Part shown: piece by piece, positions 18,515-28,388 of the stretch
Layout of the letters: each line of letters starts with the position of its first letter
Position numbering within the stretch: position 1 is the first letter of the stretch
Assembly: GCF_028290495.1 (NCBI RefSeq)
Contig: NZ_JAQGJT010000151.1
Coordinates: 33,168-97,167 of the forward strand
DNA: 64,000 nt
Reading direction: 5' to 3'
DNA from: Tardiphaga sp.
Lineage (GTDB): Bacteria; Pseudomonadota; Alphaproteobacteria; Rhizobiales; Xanthobacteraceae
Notes under the pieces: model-generated
Told to the model about the DNA's origin: nothing
The model's database searches: none
What the model saw: only the letters and a program-made list of their open reading frames with translations
Translations under genes and position numbers: made by a program

Positions 18515-19563
18515 TGCGCATTCTCGTCGCCACCGATGCCTGGCACCCGCAGGTCAACGGCGTGGTGCGAACCCTGACGATGATGGCGGAAGCCGCCAGG
18601 GGTTTCGGCGTCGAGGTGAGTTTTCTCACGCCGCAATCGTTTCGCACCTTTGCACTGCCGAGTTACGCCGATCTGCGCGTTGCCTTTCCCGGCCGTCGCG
18701 AGATCGCGGGGCTGATCGAGAAAGCGCGGCCCGACAATATCCATATCGCCACCGAAGGCCCGATCGGCATGGCCGTGCGCGGCTATTGCCGGCGCCGCGG
18801 GATTCCGTTCACCACGAGCTTCCACACCCGCTTTCCGGAATATATCTCGGCGCGGTTGCCAATCCCGGAATCCTGGATCTGGGCGGCGCTGCGTCGTTTC
18901 CACGGTGCCAGTTCCGCGGTCATGGCGGCGACGCCGGCGTTGGTCCATGAATTGCGCAGCCGCGGCTTTCGCAACGTGGTGCTGTGGTCGCGCGGCGTCG
19001 ATGCTTCGATGTTTCATCCGCGCAAGGTCGATCTGGGTTTTCCGAAGCCAGTGTTCCTGTCGGTCGGTCGCGTCGCGGTCGAGAAAAATCTCGAAGCCTT
19101 CCTCGAACTCGATCTGCCCGGCAGCAAGGTCGTGGTCGGCGACGGCCCGGCGCGCGCTGCGCTGCAGGCGAAATATCCCAAAGCGTTCTTCCTCGGCGCG
19201 TTGCAGGGCGAGGCTTTGGCCGCGGCCTATGCCGGCGCTGACGTATTCGTGTTTCCGAGCAAGACCGACACGTTCGGCCTGGTGCTGCTGGAGGCGCTGG
19301 CGAGTGGCGTTCCGGTGGCAGCATTTCCGGTGACGGGACCGCGCGACGTGATCGGGGCGGCTCCGGTCGGCGTCCTCAGCGAGGATCTGCAGGAGGCCTG
19401 TCTCGGTGCGCTGAAATTGCTGCCGCAGGCCTGCCTGCGGTTTGCCGCGAGTCACACATGGGAAGCCTCCGCGCGGGCTTTTGTCAGCAATATCAGCCGG
19501 GTGCGCGCCGAACTCAGCGGCGACCCGGAAGCGCTTGCAAAGCAGCCCTCCGCCGCGACTTGA
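18514..19563 (+). CDS. Glycosyltransferase family 4-like protein
   Basis: MRILVATDAWHPQVNGVVRTL...; SVGRVAVEKNLEAFL; FPSKTDTFGLVLLEALASGVPV; TGATG overlap with upstream gene. Confidence 0.88.
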   Translation: MRILVATDAWHPQVNGVVRTLTMMAEAARGFGVEVSFLTPQSFRTFALPSYADLRVAFPGRREIAGLIEKARPDNIHIATEGPIGMAVRGYCRRRGIPFTTSFHTRFPEYISARLPIPESWIWAALRRFHGASSAVMAATPALVHELRSRGFRNVVLWSRGVDASMFHPRKVDLGFPKPVFLSVGRVAVEKNLEAFLELDLPGSKVVVGDGPARAALQAKYPKAFFLGALQGEALAAAYAGADVFVFPSKTDTFGLVLLEALASGVPVAAFPVTGPRDVIGAAPVGVLSEDLQEACLGALKLLPQACLRFAASHTWEASARAFVSNISRVRAELSGDPEALAKQPSAAT

Positions 19564-19594
19564 TCGCCCGCAGTGTCGCGCGATACAACGCGGG

Positions 19595-20584
19595 ATGACA
19601 AATTCCCCTCTGCCGATTTCAGCCGCCGATATCGATGCCGCCGCTGCCGTCATCGCTCCCTATGCGGTGCGCACGCCGCTGCTGACGTCCCCCTCGCTCG
19701 ATGCGCTGACCGGTGCACGGGTATTCCTGAAGCCCGAAGTGCTGCAGCGAACCGGCTCGTTCAAGTTCCGCGGCGCTTTCAACAAGCTGTCGTCGATTCC
19801 GCAGGCCGAGCGCGCCGGTGGCGTGGTGGCGTTCTCGTCGGGCAATCACGCGCAGGGCGTCGCCGCCGCGGCGCAGATCCTGGGTATGCACGCGACCATC
19901 GTAATGCCCGCGGATTCGCCGCTCTCGAAGCGCGAGCGCACCAAGGGCTACGGCGCGGAAGTCGTGCTGTACGATCGCTATACCGAAGACCGCGAAGCCA
20001 TCGCCGCCGCCATCGCCGGCAAGCGTGGCGCGACGTTGGTGAAGCCCTATGACGATCCGTTCGTGATGGCCGGGCAGGGCACCGTCGGCCGCGAGATCGC
20101 GCAAGACATGGCTGCACTGGGGCTTACGCCCGACATCGTCGCGGCGCAGGCCTCCGGCGGCGGATTGGTCGCGGGCATCGCGATGGCCGTGAAGGCGAAG
20201 TTTCCCGATACCGCGATCATCGTCGCCGAGCCTGCCGGCTTCGACGATCACACGCTGTCGCTGCGCGCCGGCCGACCGGTGGCGCATAGCAACGAGGGCA
20301 AGACCTTCTGCGACGCACTGATGGCCCTGATGCCCGGCGAACTCACTTTCGCGGTCAACAGCCGCCTGCTGGCCGGTGGCGTCAGCGCGACGGATGCGGA
20401 AGTAGGCAGAGCGATGGCGTTTGCGTTCCGGGATCTGAAGCTGGTGGTCGAACCCGGCGGCGCCGTGGCGCTGGCGGCGCTGATGACCGGCAAGATCGAC
20501 GCACGCGGCAAGGTAGCGGTGATCGTGTTGTCCGGCGGTAACGTCGATGCGGATCTGTACGCGAAGGTTATCAACGCTGGCTGA
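19595..20584 (+). CDS. PLP-dependent threonine dehydratase/serine racemase-like
   Basis: LQRTGSFKFRGAFNKL PLP-lysine motif, SSGNHAQGVA, PLP glycine loop ASGGGLVAGIA. Confidence 0.88.
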   Translation: MTNSPLPISAADIDAAAAVIAPYAVRTPLLTSPSLDALTGARVFLKPEVLQRTGSFKFRGAFNKLSSIPQAERAGGVVAFSSGNHAQGVAAAAQILGMHATIVMPADSPLSKRERTKGYGAEVVLYDRYTEDREAIAAAIAGKRGATLVKPYDDPFVMAGQGTVGREIAQDMAALGLTPDIVAAQASGGGLVAGIAMAVKAKFPDTAIIVAEPAGFDDHTLSLRAGRPVAHSNEGKTFCDALMALMPGELTFAVNSRLLAGGVSATDAEVGRAMAFAFRDLKLVVEPGGAVALAALMTGKIDARGKVAVIVLSGGNVDADLYAKVINAG

Positions 20585-20694
20585 AGTGCAGGGCCGGGCT
20601 CAGGCCGAGCCCTCCCTCGCTCTTGCTTGGGTCCGGACACTGTCAAAGCTGGTAGTGGCGACGCCGAAGTTCTTGGCGAGCGGTGAATTGAACT

Positions 20695-21903
20695 CTACGA
20701 AAAGAACGCGATCTTTTCGGCCTGGGTCATGCGGCGGATCGGGGCGAGGGGATCGGCGGCCGGCGCGTTGGGATTCGAGATCACGCCATTGGCGATCAGC
20801 GCTGCGCCCAGCGAGGGATGATAGGCCAGTTCGGGCTGCGGTTCCGGCACGACGGCTGCGATTTGTACAGCCGGAGCCGAAGCGATGGCTGCCGACGTTG
20901 CCGCCGGCGCGGCGTAAGTTGGCGTCACTTCCGTCTCGGCGGGATGCAGCCCGCTGATTTCCGGCTCGTCCATCACCGGTTCGTCGATTTCCAGCTCCGC
21001 CGTCTCGGGCTCGCTGAAATCCTGCACGGCCATTTCCATCGCCACCAAGTCGAGCACGGCGAGGTCGTGGGCTTCGGCGTCAAGCGCAGCGGTCTCTGGC
21101 GCGGAAATCTCTGTCTCGGAAATCCCGGGCTCGGCGATCGCCACTTCTTCGACCGCCTGGGCCAATGATACTTCGGCGATGATGGCGGCGATTCCGGTGG
21201 TTGATTCCGCGATCGGGGCTGCGGCTTCAGCGGGCTTCGGTGCCACGGCCTGTTCGACGACCGGCTCCGGCGCCTTGAAGAGCGGCGTCACCGAGGCGCG
21301 CGCTTCCGCGGCCGGCGGCACGGGCTTCTCAGTCGCGGGCGGCGTTTCCGCCTTTGCGCTCGTCGCACTGCCATCGACGAGCTGTTCGATCCGCTGCATC
21401 AGCAAGTCATAGCTGGCGAGCACGGTCTCTCGGCCGTCGCTGTTGGCGTTCTGCTGGCCGGCCTCGATCGCCTTGACCTGGGTGTCCAGCAGATCGCAGA
21501 TTCGGGCGTCCGCGCCGCATTCGCGCAAGGTCCAGGCGATCTCGCGCACGATCCGCGCGCCGTTGTGGGCTGCGGTCAGGGTGTCGTCGGCCTCGGGCCG
21601 CGGCAGCGATTCGATGGCGGTGGCCTTGGCCTGGCGTATCGCGGTGCGGATTGCGCCGAGGGCGTCGCTGAGGCTGACAGCTTTGGGGGCCTGCTTCTCC
21701 GCCTTGAGGCTGGCTTCGATGCGCGCCACGGCTTCCATCACCATGCCGGTGTCGGTGTGGCGGTTGCGCTTGGCGTATTCGTTGAGGAACCAGCGGCCGC
21801 GCGCCGTCTCCATGAAGGCTTCACGGATCGCGTCATAGTCCGCTTCGCCCGGCACGTTGGGGCGGGCGGAAATCGGCGACAGGGCAAATGCTTCTTCGGG
21901 CAT
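20695..21903 (-). CDS. Hypothetical protein with acidic Ala/Glu/Pro-rich low-complexity C-terminal half
   Basis: MPEEAFALSPISARPNVPGEADYDAIREAFMETARGRWFLNEYAKRNRHTDTG; consistent codon bias. Confidence 0.75.
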   Translation of the reverse strand: MPEEAFALSPISARPNVPGEADYDAIREAFMETARGRWFLNEYAKRNRHTDTGMVMEAVARIEASLKAEKQAPKAVSLSDALGAIRTAIRQAKATAIESLPRPEADDTLTAAHNGARIVREIAWTLRECGADARICDLLDTQVKAIEAGQQNANSDGRETVLASYDLLMQRIEQLVDGSATSAKAETPPATEKPVPPAAEARASVTPLFKAPEPVVEQAVAPKPAEAAAPIAESTTGIAAIIAEVSLAQAVEEVAIAEPGISETEISAPETAALDAEAHDLAVLDLVAMEMAVQDFSEPETAELEIDEPVMDEPEISGLHPAETEVTPTYAAPAATSAAIASAPAVQIAAVVPEPQPELAYHPSLGAALIANGVISNPNAPAADPLAPIRRMTQAEKIAFFS

Positions 21904-21977
21904 GGATAAACTCGCGGCGCAGATCGCTGCGCGGTATGTACGGTCAGCACGACCCCCAGCGAATCGCACTGGAACTG

Positions 21978-23192
21978 ATGATAGCCGAATCCGCTGCCCT
22001 GATCGCTTCGCAAATGCCGGGTCGGCGGTTCGCCGCACGGCTGGCGCTGTTCTATGCCGCGGTGTTCGGCACGGTCGGCACCTATCTGCCGTTCTTTCCG
22101 GTATGGCTGAAGGCGGTCGGCATCGATCCCTCCTGGATCGGTCTGATCACAGCGGTGCCGTCGGTGACGCGCTTCACGGTGCTGCCCTTCATCACGGGCC
22201 TCGCGGAAAAGCATCGTGCGCTGCGCGGCGCGATGATGGCGACGGCGTTTCTCGCTGCGCTCGGCTTCTCGGTGATCGGCTTGCTCGATACGCCCGTGCT
22301 GATCCTGATCGCCTTTGCGCTCACCGCCTGTGTCTGGACGCCTTTGGTGCCGTTGACCGACGGCTACGCGCTGAAGGGCGTGGCGCGCTATGGCCTGAAC
22401 TACGGGCCGATGCGGCTGTGGGGATCGGCGGCCTTCGTGGTCGGCGCGCTGGCCTGCGGGCTGCTGGTCGAGGTGATCGCGGCCAAGCACCTGATCTGGA
22501 TCATCGCCGGCATGGCGACGGTCGGCGCGCTGTCCAGCCTGCGGCTGCAGCCGATTTCGGCACCGGGGCCGGCGCGCGTAATGCTCCCTGCCACGTCGTT
22601 GCTGCGCGAGCGGGGCTTCCTCACCATCATGGCGGCGTCGGCGCTGATCCAGGGCAGCCACGCGACCTATTACACCTTCGCATCGATCAGCTGGCAGGGG
22701 GCGGGGGTGGGCGGGCTGACCATCGCGGGATTATGGTCACTTGGCGTCATCGCGGAGATCGTGGTGTTCGCCCTGTCGCCGCGCTTCACGCTGTCGCCGG
22801 CGCTGCTGGTGGTGCTCGGCGGCCTCAGCGGCCTGACGCGCTGGGTGATCACGGCGCAGCAGCCGGATATCGCGGTGCTCTCGGTGATCCAGTTGATGCA
22901 CGGCCTGACCTACGGGCTGACGCAGGTCGGCATCATGGGTCTGCTGGTGCGCCACGTGCCCGGCCACCTCACCGCCACCGCGCAGGGCTATCTCACCGCC
23001 TGCACCGGTATCGTGATGAGTTCGGCGGCGGTGGTCTCCGGGCTGATCTATGCGCGTTATGGCGAGGGCGCCTATTACGCGATGGCGGTGCTGGCGCTGG
23101 CCGGCGCCGCCACGATGTGGTTCGGCCGGCACCGCGCGGATACGCCCTATGCCGCAGCCGATCAGCCCCAGAGCGTGGCGTCCGGCGGATAG
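21978..23192 (+). CDS. MFS transporter, PPP/HcaT-like family
   Basis: 12-TM-like profile; YAAVFGTVGTYLPFFPVWLKAVGIDPSWIGLI; LNYGPMRLWGSAAFV. Confidence 0.85.
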   Translation: MIAESAALIASQMPGRRFAARLALFYAAVFGTVGTYLPFFPVWLKAVGIDPSWIGLITAVPSVTRFTVLPFITGLAEKHRALRGAMMATAFLAALGFSVIGLLDTPVLILIAFALTACVWTPLVPLTDGYALKGVARYGLNYGPMRLWGSAAFVVGALACGLLVEVIAAKHLIWIIAGMATVGALSSLRLQPISAPGPARVMLPATSLLRERGFLTIMAASALIQGSHATYYTFASISWQGAGVGGLTIAGLWSLGVIAEIVVFALSPRFTLSPALLVVLGGLSGLTRWVITAQQPDIAVLSVIQLMHGLTYGLTQVGIMGLLVRHVPGHLTATAQGYLTACTGIVMSSAAVVSGLIYARYGEGAYYAMAVLALAGAATMWFGRHRADTPYAAADQPQSVASGG

Positions 23193-24166
23193 ATCGTGCT
23201 GTCGTCGTAGCGCAAGCCGCCGTCGCGATCCCCGGCGAGCAGCAGCGGGCCGTCGAGATCGACGAAACGCGCCTGTTGCGCGATCAGCATGGCCGGGGCC
23301 ATCGACAGCGAGGTCGCCACCATGCAGCCGACCATGATCTCGAAGCCCATCGCGTGTGCGGCGTCGGCCATCGCCAGCGCCGCGGTCAAGCCGCCGGCCT
23401 TGTCGAGCTTGATGTTGATGGCGTCGTAGCGGCCGCGCAGGCCGAGCAGCGAGGACAATTCATGCACGCTCTCGTCAGCGCAGACCGCCATCGGCCGGCG
23501 GATTTCGGCCAGTGCGTCGTCCTGTCCGGCCGGCAGCGGCTGCTCGACAAGGGTGACGCCGGCTTCCTCGCAGGCGGCGAGGTTGCGTTCGAGATTTTCC
23601 GGCGTCCAGGCCTCGTTGGCATCGACGATCAGCTCGCACTCATGCGCTTCCCGGCGCACGGCCTTGATGCGGGCGGCGTCGCCTTCGCCGCCAAGCTTGA
23701 TCTTGAGCAGCGGGCGGTAGGCGGCTTTCGCCGTCGCCGCGGCCATCGCATCGGGTGTGCCGAGCGAGATCGTAAAAGCGGTGGTGCAGGGGTGTGGGGC
23801 GACCCGTCCGAGCAGGTCCCAGATACGCCGTCCGGCCGCCTTGGCTTCCAGATCGAGCAGGGCGCAATCCAGCGCGTTGCGGGCGGCGCCCGCCGGCATC
23901 AGCACCTGCAAGGCCTGACGGTCGATGCCCCCCCTGAAGCGATCCTGCATGGCCAGGATGGCGGCCAGGGTCGCTTCCGGCGTCTCGCCATAACGCGCAT
24001 AGGGCACACATTCGCCGCGGCCGGTAAAATCGCCGCGGCTGATCTCGGCGACCACGGTGACCGCTTCGGTCTTGGCGCCGCGGCTGATGGTGAAAGCGCC
24101 GGCGATCGGCCAGCGTTCGATTCGGGCGCTGAGGAGGGCGGGGGCCGGTATTTTGAGGTCAGGCAA
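23162..24166 (-). CDS. Dipeptide (L-Ala-D/L-Glu-type) epimerase, enolase superfamily
   Basis: LLKIKLGG, LIVDANEAW, VTLVEQPLPAG, ADESVHE enolase-superfamily motifs; start (TTG 24166) uncertain. Confidence 0.85.
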   Translation of the reverse strand: MPDLKIPAPALLSARIERWPIAGAFTISRGAKTEAVTVVAEISRGDFTGRGECVPYARYGETPEATLAAILAMQDRFRGGIDRQALQVLMPAGAARNALDCALLDLEAKAAGRRIWDLLGRVAPHPCTTAFTISLGTPDAMAAATAKAAYRPLLKIKLGGEGDAARIKAVRREAHECELIVDANEAWTPENLERNLAACEEAGVTLVEQPLPAGQDDALAEIRRPMAVCADESVHELSSLLGLRGRYDAINIKLDKAGGLTAALAMADAAHAMGFEIMVGCMVATSLSMAPAMLIAQQARFVDLDGPLLLAGDRDGGLRYDDSTIYPPDATLWG

Positions 24167-24329
24167 GGGAATGTCTCGTGGTGCCAGAGGCGGTGTATCG
24201 GACCACCTTTGCGTTAACAGAATAGAACCGTAGCTGCGTATAAGACTATCAGGACCGGTCGAACTTGTTTGAGTCGCATTATCAGTGTCTGACAGGTCTG
24301 GAATCGAGCCAGGAAGGCCGGTTGCGCGG

Positions 24330-25490
24330 ATGCGCGGCCAGATGCAGGAGCAAGGTGTGAACGGCGGCCCGATACTTGAACAGATCGCCAAGGGCGATGG
24401 TCTGGCGTTGTGCGCTTCGGGGTCGTGGACGGCACGTTTCGCGCCGGCGCTCGAGCAGATCGTGTCCGATGCCGAGAAGCTGACCGGCAGCCGCCCCCAT
24501 ATTTTCATCGACGTCTCCGAAGTCTCCAAACTCGACACGTTCGGCGCCTGGCTGATCGAGCGGCTGCGCCGTAGCCTGACGAACGGCGGGGCCGAGGCCG
24601 AGATCGCCGGTCTGTCGGCGAATTATTCCAGCCTGGTCGACGAGGTGCGTCGCGTGCAGCCGGCGACGGCGCCGCAGGCGAAACCGTCGCCGCTGACCGG
24701 CACGCTCGACCTGATCGGCCGCAGCGTGTTCGGCGTCGGCGCGACCGTTATCGCGCTGGTCGGCATGATCGGCGCGGTGCTTGCCGCACTGGCGCGCGTG
24801 ATCCGCAATCCGTCGCGTTTCCGTTTCACCTCGATGGTGCACCACCTCGAACAGGTGTGCTGGAATGCCGTGCCGATCGTGGTGCTGATCACCTTCCTGA
24901 TCGGCTGCATCGTGGCCCAGCAGGGCATCTTTCATTTCCGCCAGTTCGGCGCCGACGTGTTCGTCGTCGACATGCTGGGCGTGCTGGTTCTGCGCGAACT
25001 CGGCGTGCTGCTGGTGGCGATCATGGTCGCCGGCCGCTCCGGCAGCGCCTACACTGCCGAACTCGGCTCGATGAAAATGCGCGAAGAGATCGATGCGCTG
25101 CGCACCATGGGCTTCGATCCGATCGAAGTACTGATCCTGCCGCGCATGATCGCGCTGGTGATCGGCCTGCCGATCCTGACCTTCCTCGGCGGCATCGCTG
25201 CGCTGTATGGCGGCGGGCTGGTGGCATGGACCTATGGCGGCGTCGATCCGGAAGCGTTTTTGGCGCGGTTGCGCGATGCGATCTCGATCAACCACTTTAC
25301 CGTCGGTATGCTGAAGGCGCCGGTGATGGCTGCCGTGATCGGCATCGTCGCCTGCGTCGAGGGACTGGCCGTGCAGGGCAGCGCGGAATCGCTGGGCCAG
25401 CACACCACCTCGTCGGTGGTGAAGGGAATCTTCTTCGTGATCGTGATGGACGGCGTGTTCGCGATCTTCTTCGCCGCGATCGGGATCTGA
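24330..25490 (+). CDS. mlaE: MlaE/YrbE-type ABC lipid transporter permease with N-terminal STAS-like domain
   Basis: N-terminal ~110 aa STAS-like (HIFIDVSEVSKLDTFGAWLIERLRR) followed by MlaE permease (GRSGSAYTAELGSMKMREEIDALRTMG). Confidence 0.9.
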   Translation: MRGQMQEQGVNGGPILEQIAKGDGLALCASGSWTARFAPALEQIVSDAEKLTGSRPHIFIDVSEVSKLDTFGAWLIERLRRSLTNGGAEAEIAGLSANYSSLVDEVRRVQPATAPQAKPSPLTGTLDLIGRSVFGVGATVIALVGMIGAVLAALARVIRNPSRFRFTSMVHHLEQVCWNAVPIVVLITFLIGCIVAQQGIFHFRQFGADVFVVDMLGVLVLRELGVLLVAIMVAGRSGSAYTAELGSMKMREEIDALRTMGFDPIEVLILPRMIALVIGLPILTFLGGIAALYGGGLVAWTYGGVDPEAFLARLRDAISINHFTVGMLKAPVMAAVIGIVACVEGLAVQGSAESLGQHTTSSVVKGIFFVIVMDGVFAIFFAAIGI

Positions 25491-25492
25491 CC

Positions 25493-26263
25493 ATGCTGGC
25501 TGCGACGAAAGACCCGATCATCCGCGTCCGCGACCTCACGGTCGCCTTCGGCGAACGGCGTGTGCTCAAAGGCCTCGATCTGGAGGTTAGCCGCGGTGAG
25601 ATTCTCGGCTTCGTCGGCGCGTCCGGCGCCGGCAAGTCGGTGTTGATGCGGACCATCATCGGGCTGGTGCCGAAGGTCTCTGGCAACATCGAGGTGTTCG
25701 GCATTGATCTCGATGCCACTGATACCGTGGAGCGTCGCGGCGTGGAGCGGCGCTGGGGCATTCTGTTCCAGCACGGCGCGTTGTTCTCCTCGCTCAGCGT
25801 GCGGCAGAACGTGCAATTCCCGATCCGCGAATACCTCAAAGTATCCGAGCGACTGCTCGACGAGATCACGATTGCCAAGCTGGCGATGGTCGGTCTGAAG
25901 GCCGACGTCGCCGACCGGATGCCGTCGGAACTGTCGGGCGGCATGATCAAGCGCGTGGCGCTGGCGCGGGCGCTGGCACTCGATCCTGAAATCGTGTTCC
26001 TCGACGAGCCGACCTCCGGGCTCGACCCGATCGGCGCCGGCGAGTTCGACGAACTGGTGCGCACGCTGCAGCGAACTTTGGGCCTGACCGTTTTCATGGT
26101 AACCCACGATCTGGACAGCCTGCATACTGCCTGTGACCGGATCGCGGTTTTGGGCGATGGCAAGATCATCGCACACGGCACGATGGACGACATGCTGGCT
26201 TCGCAGCATCCCTGGCTACAGGAATACTTCCACGGCAAGCGCGCGCGCGCCGTCCTCGCTTAG
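25493..26263 (+). CDS. mlaF: MlaF-type ABC transporter ATP-binding protein
   Basis: GASGAGKSVLMRTIIGL, ELSGGMIKRVALARAL, VFLDEPTSGLDPI. Confidence 0.92.
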   Translation: MLAATKDPIIRVRDLTVAFGERRVLKGLDLEVSRGEILGFVGASGAGKSVLMRTIIGLVPKVSGNIEVFGIDLDATDTVERRGVERRWGILFQHGALFSSLSVRQNVQFPIREYLKVSERLLDEITIAKLAMVGLKADVADRMPSELSGGMIKRVALARALALDPEIVFLDEPTSGLDPIGAGEFDELVRTLQRTLGLTVFMVTHDLDSLHTACDRIAVLGDGKIIAHGTMDDMLASQHPWLQEYFHGKRARAVLA

Positions 26264-26282
26264 TTATACTGGAGTTGGTTTG

Positions 26283-27173
26283 ATGGAAACGCGGGCGAAC
26301 TTCGTCCTGATCGGAACTTTCACGCTGGCGGTGGTTGCCGCGGCGTTCGGCTTTGTCCTCTGGTTCCAGAATCTGCACTCGACCAAGCAGCGCGCTCCGC
26401 TGCGCATCGTGTTCGAAGGCTCTGCCTCCGGCCTGCGCAACGGCGGCAGCGTCACCTTCAACGGCATTCGGGTTGGCGAGGTGGTCTCGGTGAAGCTCGA
26501 CAATCCGCGTCGCGTGGTCGCGCTGACGATGGTCGAGAACAGCGCGCCGATCCGCAAGGACACGTTGGTCGGCCTCGAATTCCAGGGACTGACCGGCGTT
26601 GCCGCGATCTCGCTGAAGGGCGGCGACGAGAGCGCGCCGGCTACCCCGCTGGATGCCGACGGCGTCCCCGTGCTCACCGCGGATCCGGATTCCGTGCAGG
26701 ACATTTCACAGGCCATCAAGGCGACGCTGCTGAACGTCAACCGCATGGTCAACGAGAACCAGGAGTCGCTGAAGAACTCGATGCGCAACGTCGAGACCTT
26801 TACCGCGACGCTGGCGCGCAACTCCGAAGTCATCGACGGCATCATGCTGAAGATCGACAGCGTGATGGGCAAGACCGACGGGATCATGGGCAAGGCGGAC
26901 AGCGTGGTGGCGCGCACCGACAACATCCTGCTCGGCCTCGATGCACTGGCCGGCGGCAAGGACGGCGGCGAACTCACGGCAGCCGTGAAATCGTTTCATG
27001 AGCTGACCGAGAATCTCGACAGGCGGTCCGGCGCACTGATCCTCGATGGCCGCCGCACGCTGAGCGATATCAGTCGCGCCGTGAATAATCTTGACCGCAA
27101 CCCGACGCGTCTGCTGTTTGGCGCCGGCAACGGCAGCACGCCGGCCCCCGCGCCCGAGCAAAAACGGCGGTAG
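26283..27173 (+). CDS. mlaD: MlaD/MCE-domain protein
   Basis: METRANFVLIGTFTLAVVAAAFGFVLW; MCE domain (GSASGLRNGGSVTFNGIRVGEV). Confidence 0.92.
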   Translation: METRANFVLIGTFTLAVVAAAFGFVLWFQNLHSTKQRAPLRIVFEGSASGLRNGGSVTFNGIRVGEVVSVKLDNPRRVVALTMVENSAPIRKDTLVGLEFQGLTGVAAISLKGGDESAPATPLDADGVPVLTADPDSVQDISQAIKATLLNVNRMVNENQESLKNSMRNVETFTATLARNSEVIDGIMLKIDSVMGKTDGIMGKADSVVARTDNILLGLDALAGGKDGGELTAAVKSFHELTENLDRRSGALILDGRRTLSDISRAVNNLDRNPTRLLFGAGNGSTPAPAPEQKRR

Positions 27174-27203
27174 TGACCGGGGGGCGACGCATGGATGGCA
27201 TCT

Positions 27204-28079
27204 ATGGATGACATGGACCGTCACACCATCGGCAATGGGCGCATCACCGCAACCATCAAGGCGGACGGCGCCGAACTCTGCTCGCTGAAGAATATCCACG
27301 GCCATGAAGTGATGTGGCAGGCCGGCCCCGAATGGCCCCGCCACGCGCCCATCCTGTTTCCGATCGTCGGTCGCCTCAAGGGCGACGTGCTGCGTCACCG
27401 CGGCCAGTCCTATGCAATGACCCAGCACGGCTTCGCCAGGGACCAGCGCTTTGCCTGGGCCGGGCAGGGGCCGGCTTCCTGCGCGTTGTCGCTGAGCGAC
27501 AATGAATCCAGTCGCGCCAGATATCCTTTCGCGTTTCGCCTCGACGTCGCTTACGCGACCGAAGGCGACTATCTCGTCATTCGCTACGCGATCACCAATA
27601 GCGGTGACGAGATGATGCCGGCCTCGATCGGCACCCATCCGGCGTTCAACTGGCCGCTGGTCGCGGGCGCCGACAAGGAAGACCACAGCATCGTTTTCGG
27701 CGTGGCCGAGCCGGCGCCGATCCGCCGTCTCGATGGTGGGCTGCTGCGTGCGCAGTCCGAACCCTCGCCGGTGCAGGGCGGCGCGCTGGCGCTGTCGGAG
27801 GCGCTGTTTGCCGAGGACGCTGTCATCATCGACCAACTCGCCTCGACCTCGCTGAGCTATAGCGGGCCGGGTGGGCCGACCATTGCGATGGACTGGCAGG
27901 GTTTCCACGAACTCGGCATCTGGTCGAAGCCATCCGGCGCGCCGTTTCTATGCATCGAGCCGTGGCAGGGCTGGGCGAGCCCCGCGGATTTCGACGGCGA
28001 ATTCGCCGACAAGCCCGGCGTGATGCATATCGCGGCCGGGCAAACCCGCCATTTCGTGCAGCGCATTGGCTTTTTGTAG
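27204..28079 (+). CDS. Aldose 1-epimerase family protein
   Basis: GHEVMWQAGPEWPRHAPILFPIVGRLKGD...; ASIGTHPAFNWPL; CIEPWQGWASP. Confidence 0.85.
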   Translation: MDDMDRHTIGNGRITATIKADGAELCSLKNIHGHEVMWQAGPEWPRHAPILFPIVGRLKGDVLRHRGQSYAMTQHGFARDQRFAWAGQGPASCALSLSDNESSRARYPFAFRLDVAYATEGDYLVIRYAITNSGDEMMPASIGTHPAFNWPLVAGADKEDHSIVFGVAEPAPIRRLDGGLLRAQSEPSPVQGGALALSEALFAEDAVIIDQLASTSLSYSGPGGPTIAMDWQGFHELGIWSKPSGAPFLCIEPWQGWASPADFDGEFADKPGVMHIAAGQTRHFVQRIGFL

Positions 28080-28125
28080 GCGCGGTTGGCGCTAATATTT
28101 CAGGTGCAAGCGTTGCCACGGGCGC

Positions 28126-28294
28126 CGTCTCTTTTCCCTCCCCCTTGCGGGGAGGGTGGCCGGCCGAAGGCCGGTCGGGTGGGGGTGCCGCAGGCGCCGG
28201 AGCCCGCGGCACTCCCACCCCGGCCTCCACTCCGAACGATGCTGTCGCATCGTCCTCCGTTCGGCCGACCCTCACTGCAAAGGGGAGGGAGACC
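28126..28294. repeat. Composite palindromic intergenic repeat with GTCTC...CCCTCCCC / GGGGAGGGAGAC ends
   Basis: Outer arms and internal GGGGAGGGTGGCC/GGTCGGGTGGGGGTG modules in noncoding gap. Confidence 0.65.
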
Positions 28295-28334
28295 ATTGGC
28301 CGCCGGGCGTCACACGTTTCCGACATCAACTACA

Positions 28335-28370
28335 CAAAAAAACGGAGGCATCGCTGCCTCCGCTTTTTCG
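28335..28370. terminator. Bidirectional rho-independent terminator between convergent genes
   Basis: AAAAAAACGGAGGCA-TCGC-TGCCTCCGCTTTTTCG hairpin with A and T tracts. Confidence 0.8.
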
Positions 28371-28388
28371 TTCTGATATGCGCCGAGC

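Noticed and set aside
21857-24217. 786-aa plus-strand ORF
   Set aside because: Runs through the MFS gene in another frame and then antisense to the epimerase; composition typical of GC-rich shadow ORFs
24857-26263. 468-aa ORF taken as a single gene
   Set aside because: Only the part from ATG 25493 is real (MlaF); upstream part is out-of-frame within mlaE
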